This document shows positions 42,777 through 50,658 of a DNA stretch of 64,000 nt, in pieces (position 1 is the stretch's first letter; each line of letters begins with the position of its first letter). The stretch spans positions 26,951 to 90,950 of the forward strand of contig JASBSS010000017.1 of assembly GCA_030148805.1 (NCBI GenBank), written 5' to 3'. A model generated the notes under the pieces. The model searched no databases. It worked only from the letters and a program-made list of their open reading frames with translations, and was not told the origin of the DNA. The position numbers and the translations under genes are program-made. This DNA is from Thiogranum sp. (GTDB lineage: Bacteria; Pseudomonadota; Gammaproteobacteria; DSM-19610).

Positions 42777-43307
42777 ATGTCTCAGGAATCACTGAAAAGC
42801 GCGCTCGCCAAGACGATGAACGCCATCAGCAGCAACCCCGAGGGCGCCAGACTGGTCTTCAAGGCCAGGACCCGGCTCGAAGAGAACGTTCGTTGCAGCG
42901 CGACGGTGCGCGACTTCCCGCCCTTGAGCGTCGACGAACCGCCCGAACTCGGCGGCACCGATTCGGCCATGAACCCGGTGGAACTGGTGCTCGCCGCGCT
43001 CGGCACCTGCCAGGAAATCATGTACGCCGCCTATGCTTCGGTCATGGGGGTCCGACTCGACAAGGTCGAGGTCGACGTCAAGGGCTACCTCGACGCCCGC
43101 GGCCTGTTTTCCATGGCGGACGTCGCGCCCGGTTACGAACGTTTGCGCTTCGAAACCCGGATCGAAAGCCCCGCCGCTCCGGAAGTCATCCGCAAGCTCG
43201 TCGCCACGGTGGAGTCTCACTGCCCGGTACTGGACACGCTGGTGCGCGCGGTGGAGGTCAGCGGCACCTCCTACCTCAACGGCAACACGATTCACGCGCT
43301 TGAGTAG
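42777..43307 (+). CDS. OsmC family protein
   Basis: A 176-aa OsmC/Ohr-fold protein. The conserved core is GGTDSAMNPVELVLAALGTCQEI (first catalytic-type Cys) and the second Cys is in VESHCPVLDTL. Such proteins reduce organic hydroperoxides with thiols, or handle thiol adducts. ATG 42777 lies behind a sigma-54 promoter and an AGGGA-type site. A second, diverged OsmC is encoded at the end of the ABC operon. Here it may detoxify peroxide or thiol-hemiacetal by-products of methanethiol oxidation (inference). Confidence 0.85.
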   Translation: MSQESLKSALAKTMNAISSNPEGARLVFKARTRLEENVRCSATVRDFPPLSVDEPPELGGTDSAMNPVELVLAALGTCQEIMYAAYASVMGVRLDKVEVDVKGYLDARGLFSMADVAPGYERLRFETRIESPAAPEVIRKLVATVESHCPVLDTLVRAVEVSGTSYLNGNTIHALE

Positions 43308-44748
43308 TCATCAGCGGTCTGAGAGCCGGCCGGAGACGCCGGGAGCGCGCGCGCGGCGGCCGCCGACGCCCGGAGCGGACGAACGCGGCACCCGTCGCCC
43401 GCACCCGGGTTGCGACGAGCTGCAACTGCTGCGCGACGCGCAGGCGACACTCGCCCGCCTGGTGCCGGGGCTGACGGAGCCCGCCGCCCCACCTGGGCCG
43501 GAGGAGCACGAAATCCTGCAGGAGGTCGCGGCGCGGCTGTTCGATTGCGCGCCCTATGCCCACCCGCTGTACGCCGGTCAGATGATGAAGCCGCCGCACC
43601 GCGTCGCGCGCCTGGCCGCGGCGCTGGCCATGTGGCTCAACCCCAACAACCACTCCGCCGAGGGCGGTCGCGCCAGCGGCCTCATGGAACAGGAAGCGGT
43701 CGCGGAGCTGGCCGCCATGTTCGGCTGGGAAGCGCACCTGGGCCATCTGTGCAGCGGTGGCACGGTCGCCAATCTGGAAGCCCTGTGGATCGCCGACAGA
43801 ACGCGCCCCGGCGGTGCCGTCATCGCCTCCGAACAGGCGCACTACACGCATCGTCGCGCCAGTGAACTGCTGAAACTGGACTTCCACAGCGTGGCGGTGG
43901 ACCGGCGCGGATGCATGGACGTGTCCGCGCTCAGGCGGCTTCTCGCCAGCGGTTGCCAGGGCACGGTGGTGGCCACCCTCGGCAGCACGGCGCTGGGCGC
44001 CCTCGACCCGCTGCCCGAGATTCTCGCCCTGCGAGAGCGCTACGATTTCCGCCTGCATGTCGATGCGGCCTACGGCGGCTACTTCAGCCTGGTGGCGGAC
44101 CTGGCGCCGCGGACACGCGCGATTTTCGCGGCGTTGGCGCAAGTGGATTCCCTGGTCGTCGACCCGCACAAACATGGTCTGCAACCCTACGGTTGCAGTT
44201 GTCTGTTGCTGCGCGATCCATCGCTCGCGCCGCTTTACCGCCATCCGGCGCCTTACGCCCACGCCACCGACCCGGCCCCGCATCCGGGTGAATTCACCCT
44301 GGAGTGCTCGCGCTCCGGCGCCACCGCGGTGGCGCTGTGGGCGACGCAACGGTTGTTGCCGCTGACGCGCGGCGGACGCTTTTCCCTCGCTCTGGCCGAG
44401 AGCCTGCGCGCGGCGGGCGCACTGGACGCCCGGCTGCGCGCCGACGAACGCTTCCTCACCCTGGACGAGCCGCAACTCGATATCGTGGTATGGGCGCCGC
44501 GAGCGACGCTTGCCAGCGAAATTTCGACGGCCTCGCGCACGCTGCTCCAGCGTGCCCTCGCTCGCGGTCTGCATCTGTCATTGGTGGATCTTCCCGCCGG
44601 GCTGCTGCGCGCTCACTGGCCGCAGGTGGAGTTCGACGCCCGACACGTGACCTGCCTGCGTTCGTGTCTGGTCAAGCCCGAGCATGCCCGCTGGCTGGAG
44701 CGCATCTGGGCGACCCTCGACGCGGCCTGGCGGGCGCCGCTGGCCTGA
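43300..44748 (+). CDS. PLP-dependent decarboxylase, MfnA/GAD type (candidate tyrosine decarboxylase)
   Basis: A group II PLP decarboxylase. The PLP lysine is in VVDPHKHGL (K291 counting from 43300), the cofactor Asp block is LHVDAAYGGYF, and GHLCSGGTVANLEAL and EQAHYTHRRA line the pocket. MfnA makes tyramine for methanofuran, and no other tyramine source is in the window, so that is the best assignment; aspartate or glutamate decarboxylation remains possible. The start is uncertain: no ATG precedes the fold, and TTG 43300 (overlapping the osmC stop) or GTG 43462 are options. The first ~55 residues are Arg/Pro-rich. Confidence 0.78.
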   Translation: MSSHQRSESRPETPGARARRPPTPGADERGTRRPHPGCDELQLLRDAQATLARLVPGLTEPAAPPGPEEHEILQEVAARLFDCAPYAHPLYAGQMMKPPHRVARLAAALAMWLNPNNHSAEGGRASGLMEQEAVAELAAMFGWEAHLGHLCSGGTVANLEALWIADRTRPGGAVIASEQAHYTHRRASELLKLDFHSVAVDRRGCMDVSALRRLLASGCQGTVVATLGSTALGALDPLPEILALRERYDFRLHVDAAYGGYFSLVADLAPRTRAIFAALAQVDSLVVDPHKHGLQPYGCSCLLLRDPSLAPLYRHPAPYAHATDPAPHPGEFTLECSRSGATAVALWATQRLLPLTRGGRFSLALAESLRAAGALDARLRADERFLTLDEPQLDIVVWAPRATLASEISTASRTLLQRALARGLHLSLVDLPAGLLRAHWPQVEFDARHVTCLRSCLVKPEHARWLERIWATLDAAWRAPLA

Positions 44749-44867
44749 AACTGCGTTTCAATCTGCACAGTCGTTGCGCTGGCAACTGCGCACTGCGTCC
44801 TCGAACCTTTCCCACCTGTTCCCGTGGACAGGCCTTAAGTGGTTGTTCCGCCGTCACCAGACCGGCT

Positions 44868-44883
44868 TGGTATATAACTTGCT
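44868..44883 (+). promoter_or_regulatory. Sigma-54 promoter for the GcvH-like gene
   Basis: TGGTAT-ATAAC-TTGCT with correct GG-N10-GC spacing. Predicted start about 44894, leaving a 114-nt leader before the ATG at 45008. Confidence 0.78.
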
Positions 44884-45007
44884 TTTTACCCGGAAAAGCA
44901 GCCGGCGCCGCTGGCTTGGATGAACAACGAGTCCACCACCGCACCACGGCCCTGGCGCGACCTAACGGTTACGGCCCGAGAACGACAGCGTTAGCGAGGA
45001 GCGCCCC

Positions 45008-45424
45008 ATGGACAAGACCTGCAAACGTCTTTATACCCGCGAACACCTGTGGTGTCTGCGTCGGGCTAACAATACCGCGATCATCGGGTTAAGCGATGTC
45101 GCGCGCCGCTATATCGGCACGATCACCTGGATATGGCTGCCGCAGGCCGGGCGCAAACTCTCCCGCGGAGAAACCTTTGCCACCATCGAGCTGGACGGTT
45201 CCCTCGACGCCCTGGTCTCGCCCGTCGACTGCACCATCATCAACGTCAACAACCAGCTGCGCACCTGCCCTGACACGCTCAACGGGGACCCCCTCAGAGA
45301 GGGTTGGATCCTGCACGTGCGGCTCGGACGCGCGCCGCTGGCCGCCGGTCTGATGGACGGCGCTCAATACCGGGCGTATCTGGGCGAGTTGGCGGGCGCC
45401 GCGCTGACGGCCGAACCCGGGTAA
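45008..45424 (+). CDS. GcvH-like protein lacking the lipoylation lysine
   Basis: A 138-aa protein of the glycine-cleavage H-protein fold. It aligns without gaps over its first 70 residues to the true GcvH-like protein at 49929: YTREHLWC with FSQGHMWC, IIGLSDVARRYIG with LIGVSDHAQKSLG. At position 64, where the other has the lipoyl lysine (ESVKVV), this one has glycine (ELDGSL). It therefore cannot carry lipoate in the usual way. It has its own sigma-54 promoter, so it is not simply decaying. Cysteines at 5, 16, 75 and near 88 are extra features. Confidence 0.82.
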   Translation: MDKTCKRLYTREHLWCLRRANNTAIIGLSDVARRYIGTITWIWLPQAGRKLSRGETFATIELDGSLDALVSPVDCTIINVNNQLRTCPDTLNGDPLREGWILHVRLGRAPLAAGLMDGAQYRAYLGELAGAALTAEPG

Positions 45425-45495
45425 GCGATACCCAGCCCGCGCCCGGTTCGGCGACCGCCCCCGGCGCTGGGCAACGCGACAGCGGAATGCGCTTC

Positions 45496-46248
45496 TCAGG
45501 CTTCGCGCACCGCGCGGCCGAAAGCGGAGACAAAGCGTAGATTCTCCTGGGTCTGGGCATCGCGCGCCAACGCGAGCAGACCGCCGAGGCCGCCTTTCGC
45601 CGCGGGCTGTTTGCTGCACTCCTCGCGCGCGCTGACCAGCCCGCCGAGCACGGCCGCGAGTGACACCTGGACGTCGTCGCGGCACAGCAACTCCAGCAGC
45701 TGGAGAAAATTGCGGCTGCGCACCAGACGGTCGGCCACCGCCATCAGTTCCCCCGCGACGAGCGCGAGACGGCTGACGATATCATCGGACAAGGCGTCCT
45801 GAGCGGAGCCCACCAGACGGGCCAGGCCCACCAGGCGGTCGAGGTCACCGTTGCCGACCAGCGCGCTGATGGCGGGCAAGGCGTCGGCCAACCCGCTGCG
45901 ATTGACCCGGTCCAACAACTCCAGACCGCCGCCGGCGGTGCTGGCCACGCGGGTGACGATGTCGTCGGTCAAGGCGTCCTCGGCCGAACCGATCAGACGC
46001 ACCAGGCTGGCGACGCGTTCGAGATCCCCGCTCTTGACCATCTGCGCCAGAACCGGCAACGCGGCGCCCACGCCGCTGCGATTCAGGCGATCGAGCAGGT
46101 CCAGCCCCTCGGTCAAGGTGGCACTGAGACGGGTGACCATGTCGTCGGTCAGGGCGTCGCCGGCGCCGGCGGCCAACCGTCCCAACTCGGAGGAAAGCGA
46201 GCTCGGGTGCGCGCCGTCGCCCCGCGATGATTCCTGTGCCTGGCTCAT
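45496..46248 (-). CDS. DUF1641-type protein with three 60-residue repeats
   Basis: A 250-aa helical, probably cytosolic or peripheral protein. An exact 60-residue period is visible: DALTDDMVTR at 31, DALTDDIVTR at 91, DALSDDIVSR at 151, each followed by L(L/A)DRL(N/V)RS and a loop ending in GDL. DUF1641 proteins commonly accompany sulfide:quinone-reductase-like flavoproteins, as here (12 nt downstream of it), but usually carry a single copy. The role is unknown; a membrane or electron-transfer partner of the flavoprotein is likely. GGAG ribosome-binding site. Last gene of dsrE-tusA-sqr-DUF1641. Confidence 0.78.
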   Translation of the reverse strand: MSQAQESSRGDGAHPSSLSSELGRLAAGAGDALTDDMVTRLSATLTEGLDLLDRLNRSGVGAALPVLAQMVKSGDLERVASLVRLIGSAEDALTDDIVTRVASTAGGGLELLDRVNRSGLADALPAISALVGNGDLDRLVGLARLVGSAQDALSDDIVSRLALVAGELMAVADRLVRSRNFLQLLELLCRDDVQVSLAAVLGGLVSAREECSKQPAAKGGLGGLLALARDAQTQENLRFVSAFGRAVREA

Positions 46249-46260
46249 TGCACTGTCTCC

Positions 46261-47394
46261 TCAGAGTAGACCGCGGGCGCTGGACCAATACAGCTGGTTG
46301 TATGCCATCTTGAACCAGTGTATGGAACGGGTCGGCGGCTTCGGATCCGGGGGGTTGTTGTAGTTGAACATCGCATAGGTGGCTCTTTCCTTGCCGGCTT
46401 CGATGAAACAGAACACCTTGCCGTCGTAGTCGCGCACCGCCCGGCCGATCTTGACCATGGAGGCGATGTTCTCGGCCAGCGCCTCGGCCTCGAAATGGGC
46501 GGTGGAGCCGGCCTTGCTGATCGGCAGATTGGTGGTGTCGCCGAGCACGAAAGCGTTGTTGCGACCCTCGATGTTCAGGCGGTGGCGATCGGTCGGTATC
46601 CAGCCGGAGGCTCCCAGGCCGTTCTTTTCGACCACCTCCATCCCCTTGTGCGGCGGAATCGCCACCAGCAGATCGTAGGCGACCTCACCTCCCTCCTCGC
46701 TGCGCACCACCTGTTTGTCGCCGTCGACCTCCTTCATGTTGAACAGCGTTTCGTAGGTCACGCCGAGGCGGTCGAACTCCTTCTGCGCCCACTTGCCCAC
46801 CGGCTCGAGACTGTGCAGTCGACCAATGGGATAGGTGTAATGCAGTTGCACCTTATCGAGCATGCCCCGTTCCTTGAAGAAATCGTACATCATGAACGTC
46901 ACCTCCAGCGGCACCATGGGGCACTTGTGGGGCACGCCGACGCTGACGAGCACTTTGCCGCCCTGGAAGTCGCACAGTTTCTTGTAGAAATTCACCGCGG
47001 CCTCTTCCGTGTAGACGTTGATGGAGTTCTCGGCCAGGCCGGGGATGTTCTCCGGCGTGGCGCGCGAACCGGTGGCGATCACGATAACGTCGTAGTCGTG
47101 CCGCTTTCCGCTTTTGCAGATGACACAGCTTTCGTCGAGCTTGAACGTCTCGACGGGATCGACGTGGAAATCGATACCGGGCTCGAGCAGGCTTTTCTGG
47201 TCACGATAGAGCTCGTCCGGCGCCATGCGCCCGAACGCCACATACAGCAGACCCGGCTGATACATGTGCCGGTCACTGGCCGACAACAAGGTGAGACGGG
47301 CCTTGCCGCCTTCGAGTTCGGATCTCAGGCGGCGGGCAAGGTTGTTTGCCAGAATGGTTCCGCCCATGCCACCGCCCACAATCAGTATCTTCAT
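46261..47394 (-). CDS. Sulfide:quinone oxidoreductase-like FAD protein
   Basis: A 377-aa flavoprotein. FAD site is VGGGMGGTILANNLA at the N-terminus; the second dinucleotide block is DVIVIATGSRATPENIPG, and FVLGDTTNLPISKAGS binds FAD near the C-terminus. Cysteines in GVPHKCPMVPLE and KVFCFIEAG occupy places typical of SQR-like enzymes. It would oxidise sulfide released by MtoX and feed quinone, or act on a persulfide carrier given its neighbours TusA and DsrE. ATG 47394 gives the glycine motif at residue 6; the longer frame is rejected. Confidence 0.85.
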   Translation of the reverse strand: MKILIVGGGMGGTILANNLARRLRSELEGGKARLTLLSASDRHMYQPGLLYVAFGRMAPDELYRDQKSLLEPGIDFHVDPVETFKLDESCVICKSGKRHDYDVIVIATGSRATPENIPGLAENSINVYTEEAAVNFYKKLCDFQGGKVLVSVGVPHKCPMVPLEVTFMMYDFFKERGMLDKVQLHYTYPIGRLHSLEPVGKWAQKEFDRLGVTYETLFNMKEVDGDKQVVRSEEGGEVAYDLLVAIPPHKGMEVVEKNGLGASGWIPTDRHRLNIEGRNNAFVLGDTTNLPISKAGSTAHFEAEALAENIASMVKIGRAVRDYDGKVFCFIEAGKERATYAMFNYNNPPDPKPPTRSIHWFKMAYNQLYWSSARGLL

Positions 47395-47426
47395 AACCCG
47401 CTCTCCTCTGGATCCGTGGATAATCG

Positions 47427-47657
47427 TTATTTCGTCTTTCTTACGACGATGCGCCAGGCACCATCGCTTTGGGTGTTGCTGACCAGTTCGTGGCCGACCT
47501 TCGCCACCCACTCTGGAATGTCGTTGGCCGAACCCTCGTCGCTGGAGAGCACCTCGATCAGCGCGCCGACCTCCGACTGCTTGATGCCGGCGATCAACTC
47601 CATCAACGGCCCCGGACAGAAGGTGCCCCGGGCATCGATAATCTTCTTTTCACTCAT
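47427..47657 (-). CDS. tusA: TusA-family sulfur carrier
   Basis: A 76-aa SirA/TusA fold protein with the persulfide-bearing motif GTFCPGPLMEL (CPxP). TusA proteins shuttle sulfane sulfur to DsrE and oxidising enzymes. The start at 47657 gives the standard short N-terminus MSEKKIIDARG. Located between dsrE and the SQR-like gene, so a dedicated carrier for this sulfur route. Confidence 0.9.
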   Translation of the reverse strand: MSEKKIIDARGTFCPGPLMELIAGIKQSEVGALIEVLSSDEGSANDIPEWVAKVGHELVSNTQSDGAWRIVVRKTK

Positions 47658-47673
47658 AGCGCTTAACTCTTGC

Positions 47674-48069
47674 TCAAAACGACCAGACCTGAGCGCCGGT
47701 CGCATCGTCCAGAAAACGGGTCAGGCCCAGCGGTGCCTGCACATAGGGCCGCAGGTCCTCGGGTTTGAGCCCGAGAAGGTCCATCGCCATCGAACAGGGA
47801 TGGATCTTCGCCTCGCCCAGCTCGGCGGCCTGCTCGAACAGACTCAGAAAAGACGGTGCGTTCCTGCTTTCCAGCAACTCGCCGAAATGCCCTGCCGCGG
47901 GTGCCGCCGGCGGGTCCTGACCGACCACGAAATAACGCAGCGCGTTCATGGACAGGAATACCGTCACCTGATGTCCGCTGACGGCGCCGACCGAAGCCAC
48001 CATCGCCGCCATTTGCAGACTCTCCCGATTGTTGGAAACCACGATCACGCTGATCTTGGGCGAATTCAT
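47674..48069 (-). CDS. DsrE-family sulfurtransferase
   Basis: A 131-aa DsrE/F-like protein ([35 protein letters not shown]) with the conserved cysteine in [13 protein letters not shown]. DsrE proteins accept sulfur from TusA. First gene of the leftward sulfur operon, behind a sigma-54 promoter with a 66-nt leader. Paired functionally with the exported DsrE at 61.5 kb only by family, not by location. Confidence 0.87.
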   Translation of the reverse strand: MNSPKISVIVVSNNRESLQMAAMVASVGAVSGHQVTVFLSMNALRYFVVGQDPPAAPAAGHFGELLESRNAPSFLSLFEQAAELGEAKIHPCSMAMDLLGLKPEDLRPYVQAPLGLTRFLDDATGAQVWSF

Positions 48070-48145
48070 CAGACTCCTCGGTTCCTGGACAGCTGTTTGT
48101 ATTCACCGGCGACCGGGAACGGCCGCGCGCACCTCAAGAGCGTTA

Positions 48146-48161
48146 CGCAAGCTCCATGCCA
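48146..48161 (-). promoter_or_regulatory. Sigma-54 promoter for dsrE-tusA-sqr-DUF1641
   Basis: Minus strand TGGCAT-GGAGC-TTGCG, correct spacing; predicted start about 48135. Divergent from the lpd promoter, 305 bp away. Confidence 0.83.
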
Positions 48162-48352
48162 TTCAGGCCACAACCGGAAAACCAGGCAGTTAGGCGCCAC
48201 GCCCGGTCCTCGACTGGCCATCGGCGACGCAGTGGCGCACACACTGCCCAACTGGCGGGACAACGGCACGCTGATCCCCATCGGGGTGAAAGTTCCACGA
48301 CACGCTTGCGCCCACGCAGCCCGCTCGTCGCGCCAGGCGGACTCCGCGACGC

Positions 48353-48420
48353 TGTGTCAGTAGTGGAAACCGTGATGGCGCAATCCGGGACACCGGTTGT
48401 CTTGGAAATGACACAGTGTC
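48353..48420. promoter_or_regulatory. Candidate enhancer cluster between dsrE and lpd
   Basis: Contains TGTGTC (48353), GACAC-CGG-TTGTC (48389-48401) and GACAC-A-GTGTC (48410-48420) within 68 bp, 47-115 bp upstream of the lpd sigma-54 promoter. The last shares the 11-mer ACACAGTGTCC with the mptG/fhcB intergenic region at 29691-29701. The whole 454-nt gap 48070-48523 otherwise holds only the two sigma-54 promoters. Confidence 0.5.
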
Positions 48421-48466
48421 CCGCTCCGTTGTGCCGCCACACCGACGCCCGACTGCTCCAGGGCAT

Positions 48467-48482
48467 TGGTGCGGTTCTTGCT
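48467..48482 (+). promoter_or_regulatory. Sigma-54 promoter for lpd-gcvH
   Basis: TGGTGC-GGTTC-TTGCT, correct spacing. Predicted start about 48493, 31 nt before the lpd ATG at 48524. Confidence 0.8.
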
Positions 48483-48523
48483 TTGGTCCAGGTATCGCGT
48501 CGCCACCAGCCGGAACCCGTGCT

Positions 48524-49957
48524 ATGCAAAAACACCTGATCGTTATCGGCGCCGGCCCCGCCGGCTATGTCGCTGCCCTGCAGGCGGGGGCCGCGGGACT
48601 GCGGGTCAGCCTGATCGGCGGCCACGATCTCGGCGGCACCTGCCTGCAACGCGGCTGCATCCCTACCAAGACATTGATCGCCAGCTGCGAGGTCCTGGAC
48701 AAATGCCGCGACGCGAGCAAATTCGGACTTGAGCTTCAGGGGACGATCGCCCCGGACTGGCCGGCGCTACGCCGGCGGATGGAATCGGTGGTCGGCACCA
48801 TGACCGGCGGGATCGACGGGCTGCTCGAACAGCGCGGGATCACGCGGATCCCCGGCCGCGCGCGCCTGCTCGATACGCGCCGGGTGGCACTCGAGGACGG
48901 CAGCCCACTGCACGGTGACGCCATCCTCATCTGCACCGGCTCGGTACCGGCGGTGCCCGCGGCCTTCCCCGTGGATGGCCAGCGCGTGGTCACCAGCGAC
49001 GAAGCCCTGCGCTGGACCAGCCTGCCGGCCTCATTGGTGATCATCGGCGGTGGGGTGATCGCCTGCGAATTCGCCTTCATCTTCCAGACACTCGGCGTCG
49101 CCGTCAGCGTGATCGAGGCCGAGGATCGCCCGCTGGCGGGCGAGGACACAGCGATCTCCACGGTCATCCAGCGGGAGATGCGCAAACGCCGTATCCGCTT
49201 TCTGCCAAAAGCGCTGGTGGAGCAGATGGAAGTCGACGACGCCGGCGTGCGCTGCTATCAGAACGGTCAATTGCTGGCCTCGGCCGAGCGCGCCCTGATC
49301 GCCATCGGCAGGCGCGCGAATACCGCCGGACTGGATCTCGACGCCGCCGGGCTGAAACCGGGCCGGCGCGGTGAAATCCCGGTGGACCGCCACCTGCAGA
49401 CCTGCGTGCCGGGCATCTATGCCGCCGGCGATGTCAACGGCAGACTGATGCTCGCCCATGCCGCCTCGGCGCAGGCACAACTGGCGGTGCGGCACCTGTT
49501 GGGCGAGCGCACCGATCCCATCCAGGACGAGAACGTGGCGCGCGTCACCTTCACCCGCCCCGAGGTCGCCAGCGTCGGCTTGAGCGAACAGCAGGCGCTG
49601 GAACGCGGTTTGGAGATACGCTGCGGAAGCTTCGATTTCAGGGCGCTGGGCAAGGCGCACGCCGGCGGAGAGCTCGCCGGGTTGGTGAAAGTGGTCGCTC
49701 AGGCCGATACCGGCCGCCTGCTCGGCGTGCATATGGTCGGGGCCCATTGCGCGGAAATGATCCACGAGGCAGCCGTGATAGTGAACGCCCAGGGGAGCGT
49801 CGAGGACATCTGCCGCACCGTGCATGCGCACCCCACGCTGTCTGAAGGCATTTACGAAGCCGCCGAATCGATTTTTGGCGTGGCTCCCCACAAACCCGAT
49901 GTCCGACCGTCAACACAGGATACCGTTCATGCCAGTTACCGAAGATTATCTGTTTAG
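48524..49957 (+). CDS. lpdA: Dihydrolipoamide dehydrogenase
   Basis: A 477-aa FAD disulfide oxidoreductase. FAD site VIGAGPAGYVAALQAG; redox disulfide in GGTCLQRGCIPTK (CX4C); NAD site LVIIGGGVIACEFAFIF; C-terminal catalytic HAHPTLSEGIYEA. No pyruvate, 2-oxoglutarate or glycine-cleavage subunits adjoin it; its only partner is the H-protein-like gene overlapping its 3' end by 29 nt. It probably reoxidises the lipoyl group of that protein in sulfur or C1 metabolism. Confidence 0.93.
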   Translation: MQKHLIVIGAGPAGYVAALQAGAAGLRVSLIGGHDLGGTCLQRGCIPTKTLIASCEVLDKCRDASKFGLELQGTIAPDWPALRRRMESVVGTMTGGIDGLLEQRGITRIPGRARLLDTRRVALEDGSPLHGDAILICTGSVPAVPAAFPVDGQRVVTSDEALRWTSLPASLVIIGGGVIACEFAFIFQTLGVAVSVIEAEDRPLAGEDTAISTVIQREMRKRRIRFLPKALVEQMEVDDAGVRCYQNGQLLASAERALIAIGRRANTAGLDLDAAGLKPGRRGEIPVDRHLQTCVPGIYAAGDVNGRLMLAHAASAQAQLAVRHLLGERTDPIQDENVARVTFTRPEVASVGLSEQQALERGLEIRCGSFDFRALGKAHAGGELAGLVKVVAQADTGRLLGVHMVGAHCAEMIHEAAVIVNAQGSVEDICRTVHAHPTLSEGIYEAAESIFGVAPHKPDVRPSTQDTVHASYRRLSV

Positions 49958-50309
49958 CCAGGGCCACATGTGGTGCCGTCTCATGGAAGACGGCGACTAC
50001 CTCATCGGCGTGAGCGATCACGCGCAAAAGAGCCTGGGCGAAATCGTCTATGTCGAGCTGCCGGATCCCGAGAGCGAGATCGCCCAGGGTGAGCCGCTGG
50101 GGGTGATAGAATCCGTGAAAGTGGTCAACGACCTGATCGCGCCCATCAGCGGTACCGTGATCGAGGCCAACGATTCGCTGGTGGATCAGCCCGCGGTCGT
50201 CAACGACAGTGCCTACGACGCCGGCTGGATGCTGAGAATCAGACTCAAGTCTCCGGAACAACTGAACAATTTATTGAATCACGCGCAATATCTGGCGCTC
50301 GTCGGATGA
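49929..50309 (+). CDS. Lipoyl-carrying GcvH-like protein (LbpA-type candidate)
   Basis: A 126-aa H-protein with an intact lipoylation site, ESVKVVNDL (K64). Starts inside the end of lpd, so the two are coupled. Stand-alone GcvH-like proteins with sulfur genes are known as lipoate-binding proteins (LbpA) of the sHdr sulfur-oxidation pathway. No HdrA/B/C genes are in the window, nor GcvP/GcvT. Compare the lysine-less paralogue at 45008. I infer a sulfur or C1 carrier function. Confidence 0.85.
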   Translation: MPVTEDYLFSQGHMWCRLMEDGDYLIGVSDHAQKSLGEIVYVELPDPESEIAQGEPLGVIESVKVVNDLIAPISGTVIEANDSLVDQPAVVNDSAYDAGWMLRIRLKSPEQLNNLLNHAQYLALVG

Positions 50310-50658
50310 CCGCCGCGGGGCGCTGGTCGAGCCGCTTGCGCGTCTTATCAGGTGTCGCCCGCCCCCACGGACTTGACACAGGAACCTTGTACAAGAACTA
50401 TGCTTATACTTAAGGGATCGGCTGTCCACGCACAAATCACCTAAATCCAGGCGGCCGACCCGGCGCGATCAGCAGCAGACGGGCGGTCGCGCGCACCCAG
50501 GGGTATGTTCGTTGCATCACCGCATCAGACAGCATCATGTCGGAGCGCAGGAAGCGCGGGCGATACTCGATCGGAACCGGATCCTCCCGGACAAGGGGCC
50601 GGGCCGACGCCGCGGCACCGATCCTTCGGCACCGGCGCGGCGGTGTGCTCTCGTGTGG

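Noticed and set aside
48524..50309. Glycine cleavage system
   Set aside because: No GcvP or GcvT; only an H-protein and Lpd beside sulfur genes.
50373..50410. TTGACA with TATGCT/TATACT as a sigma-70 promoter for the binding-protein gene
   Set aside because: Spacers of 20 and 26 bp are too long.
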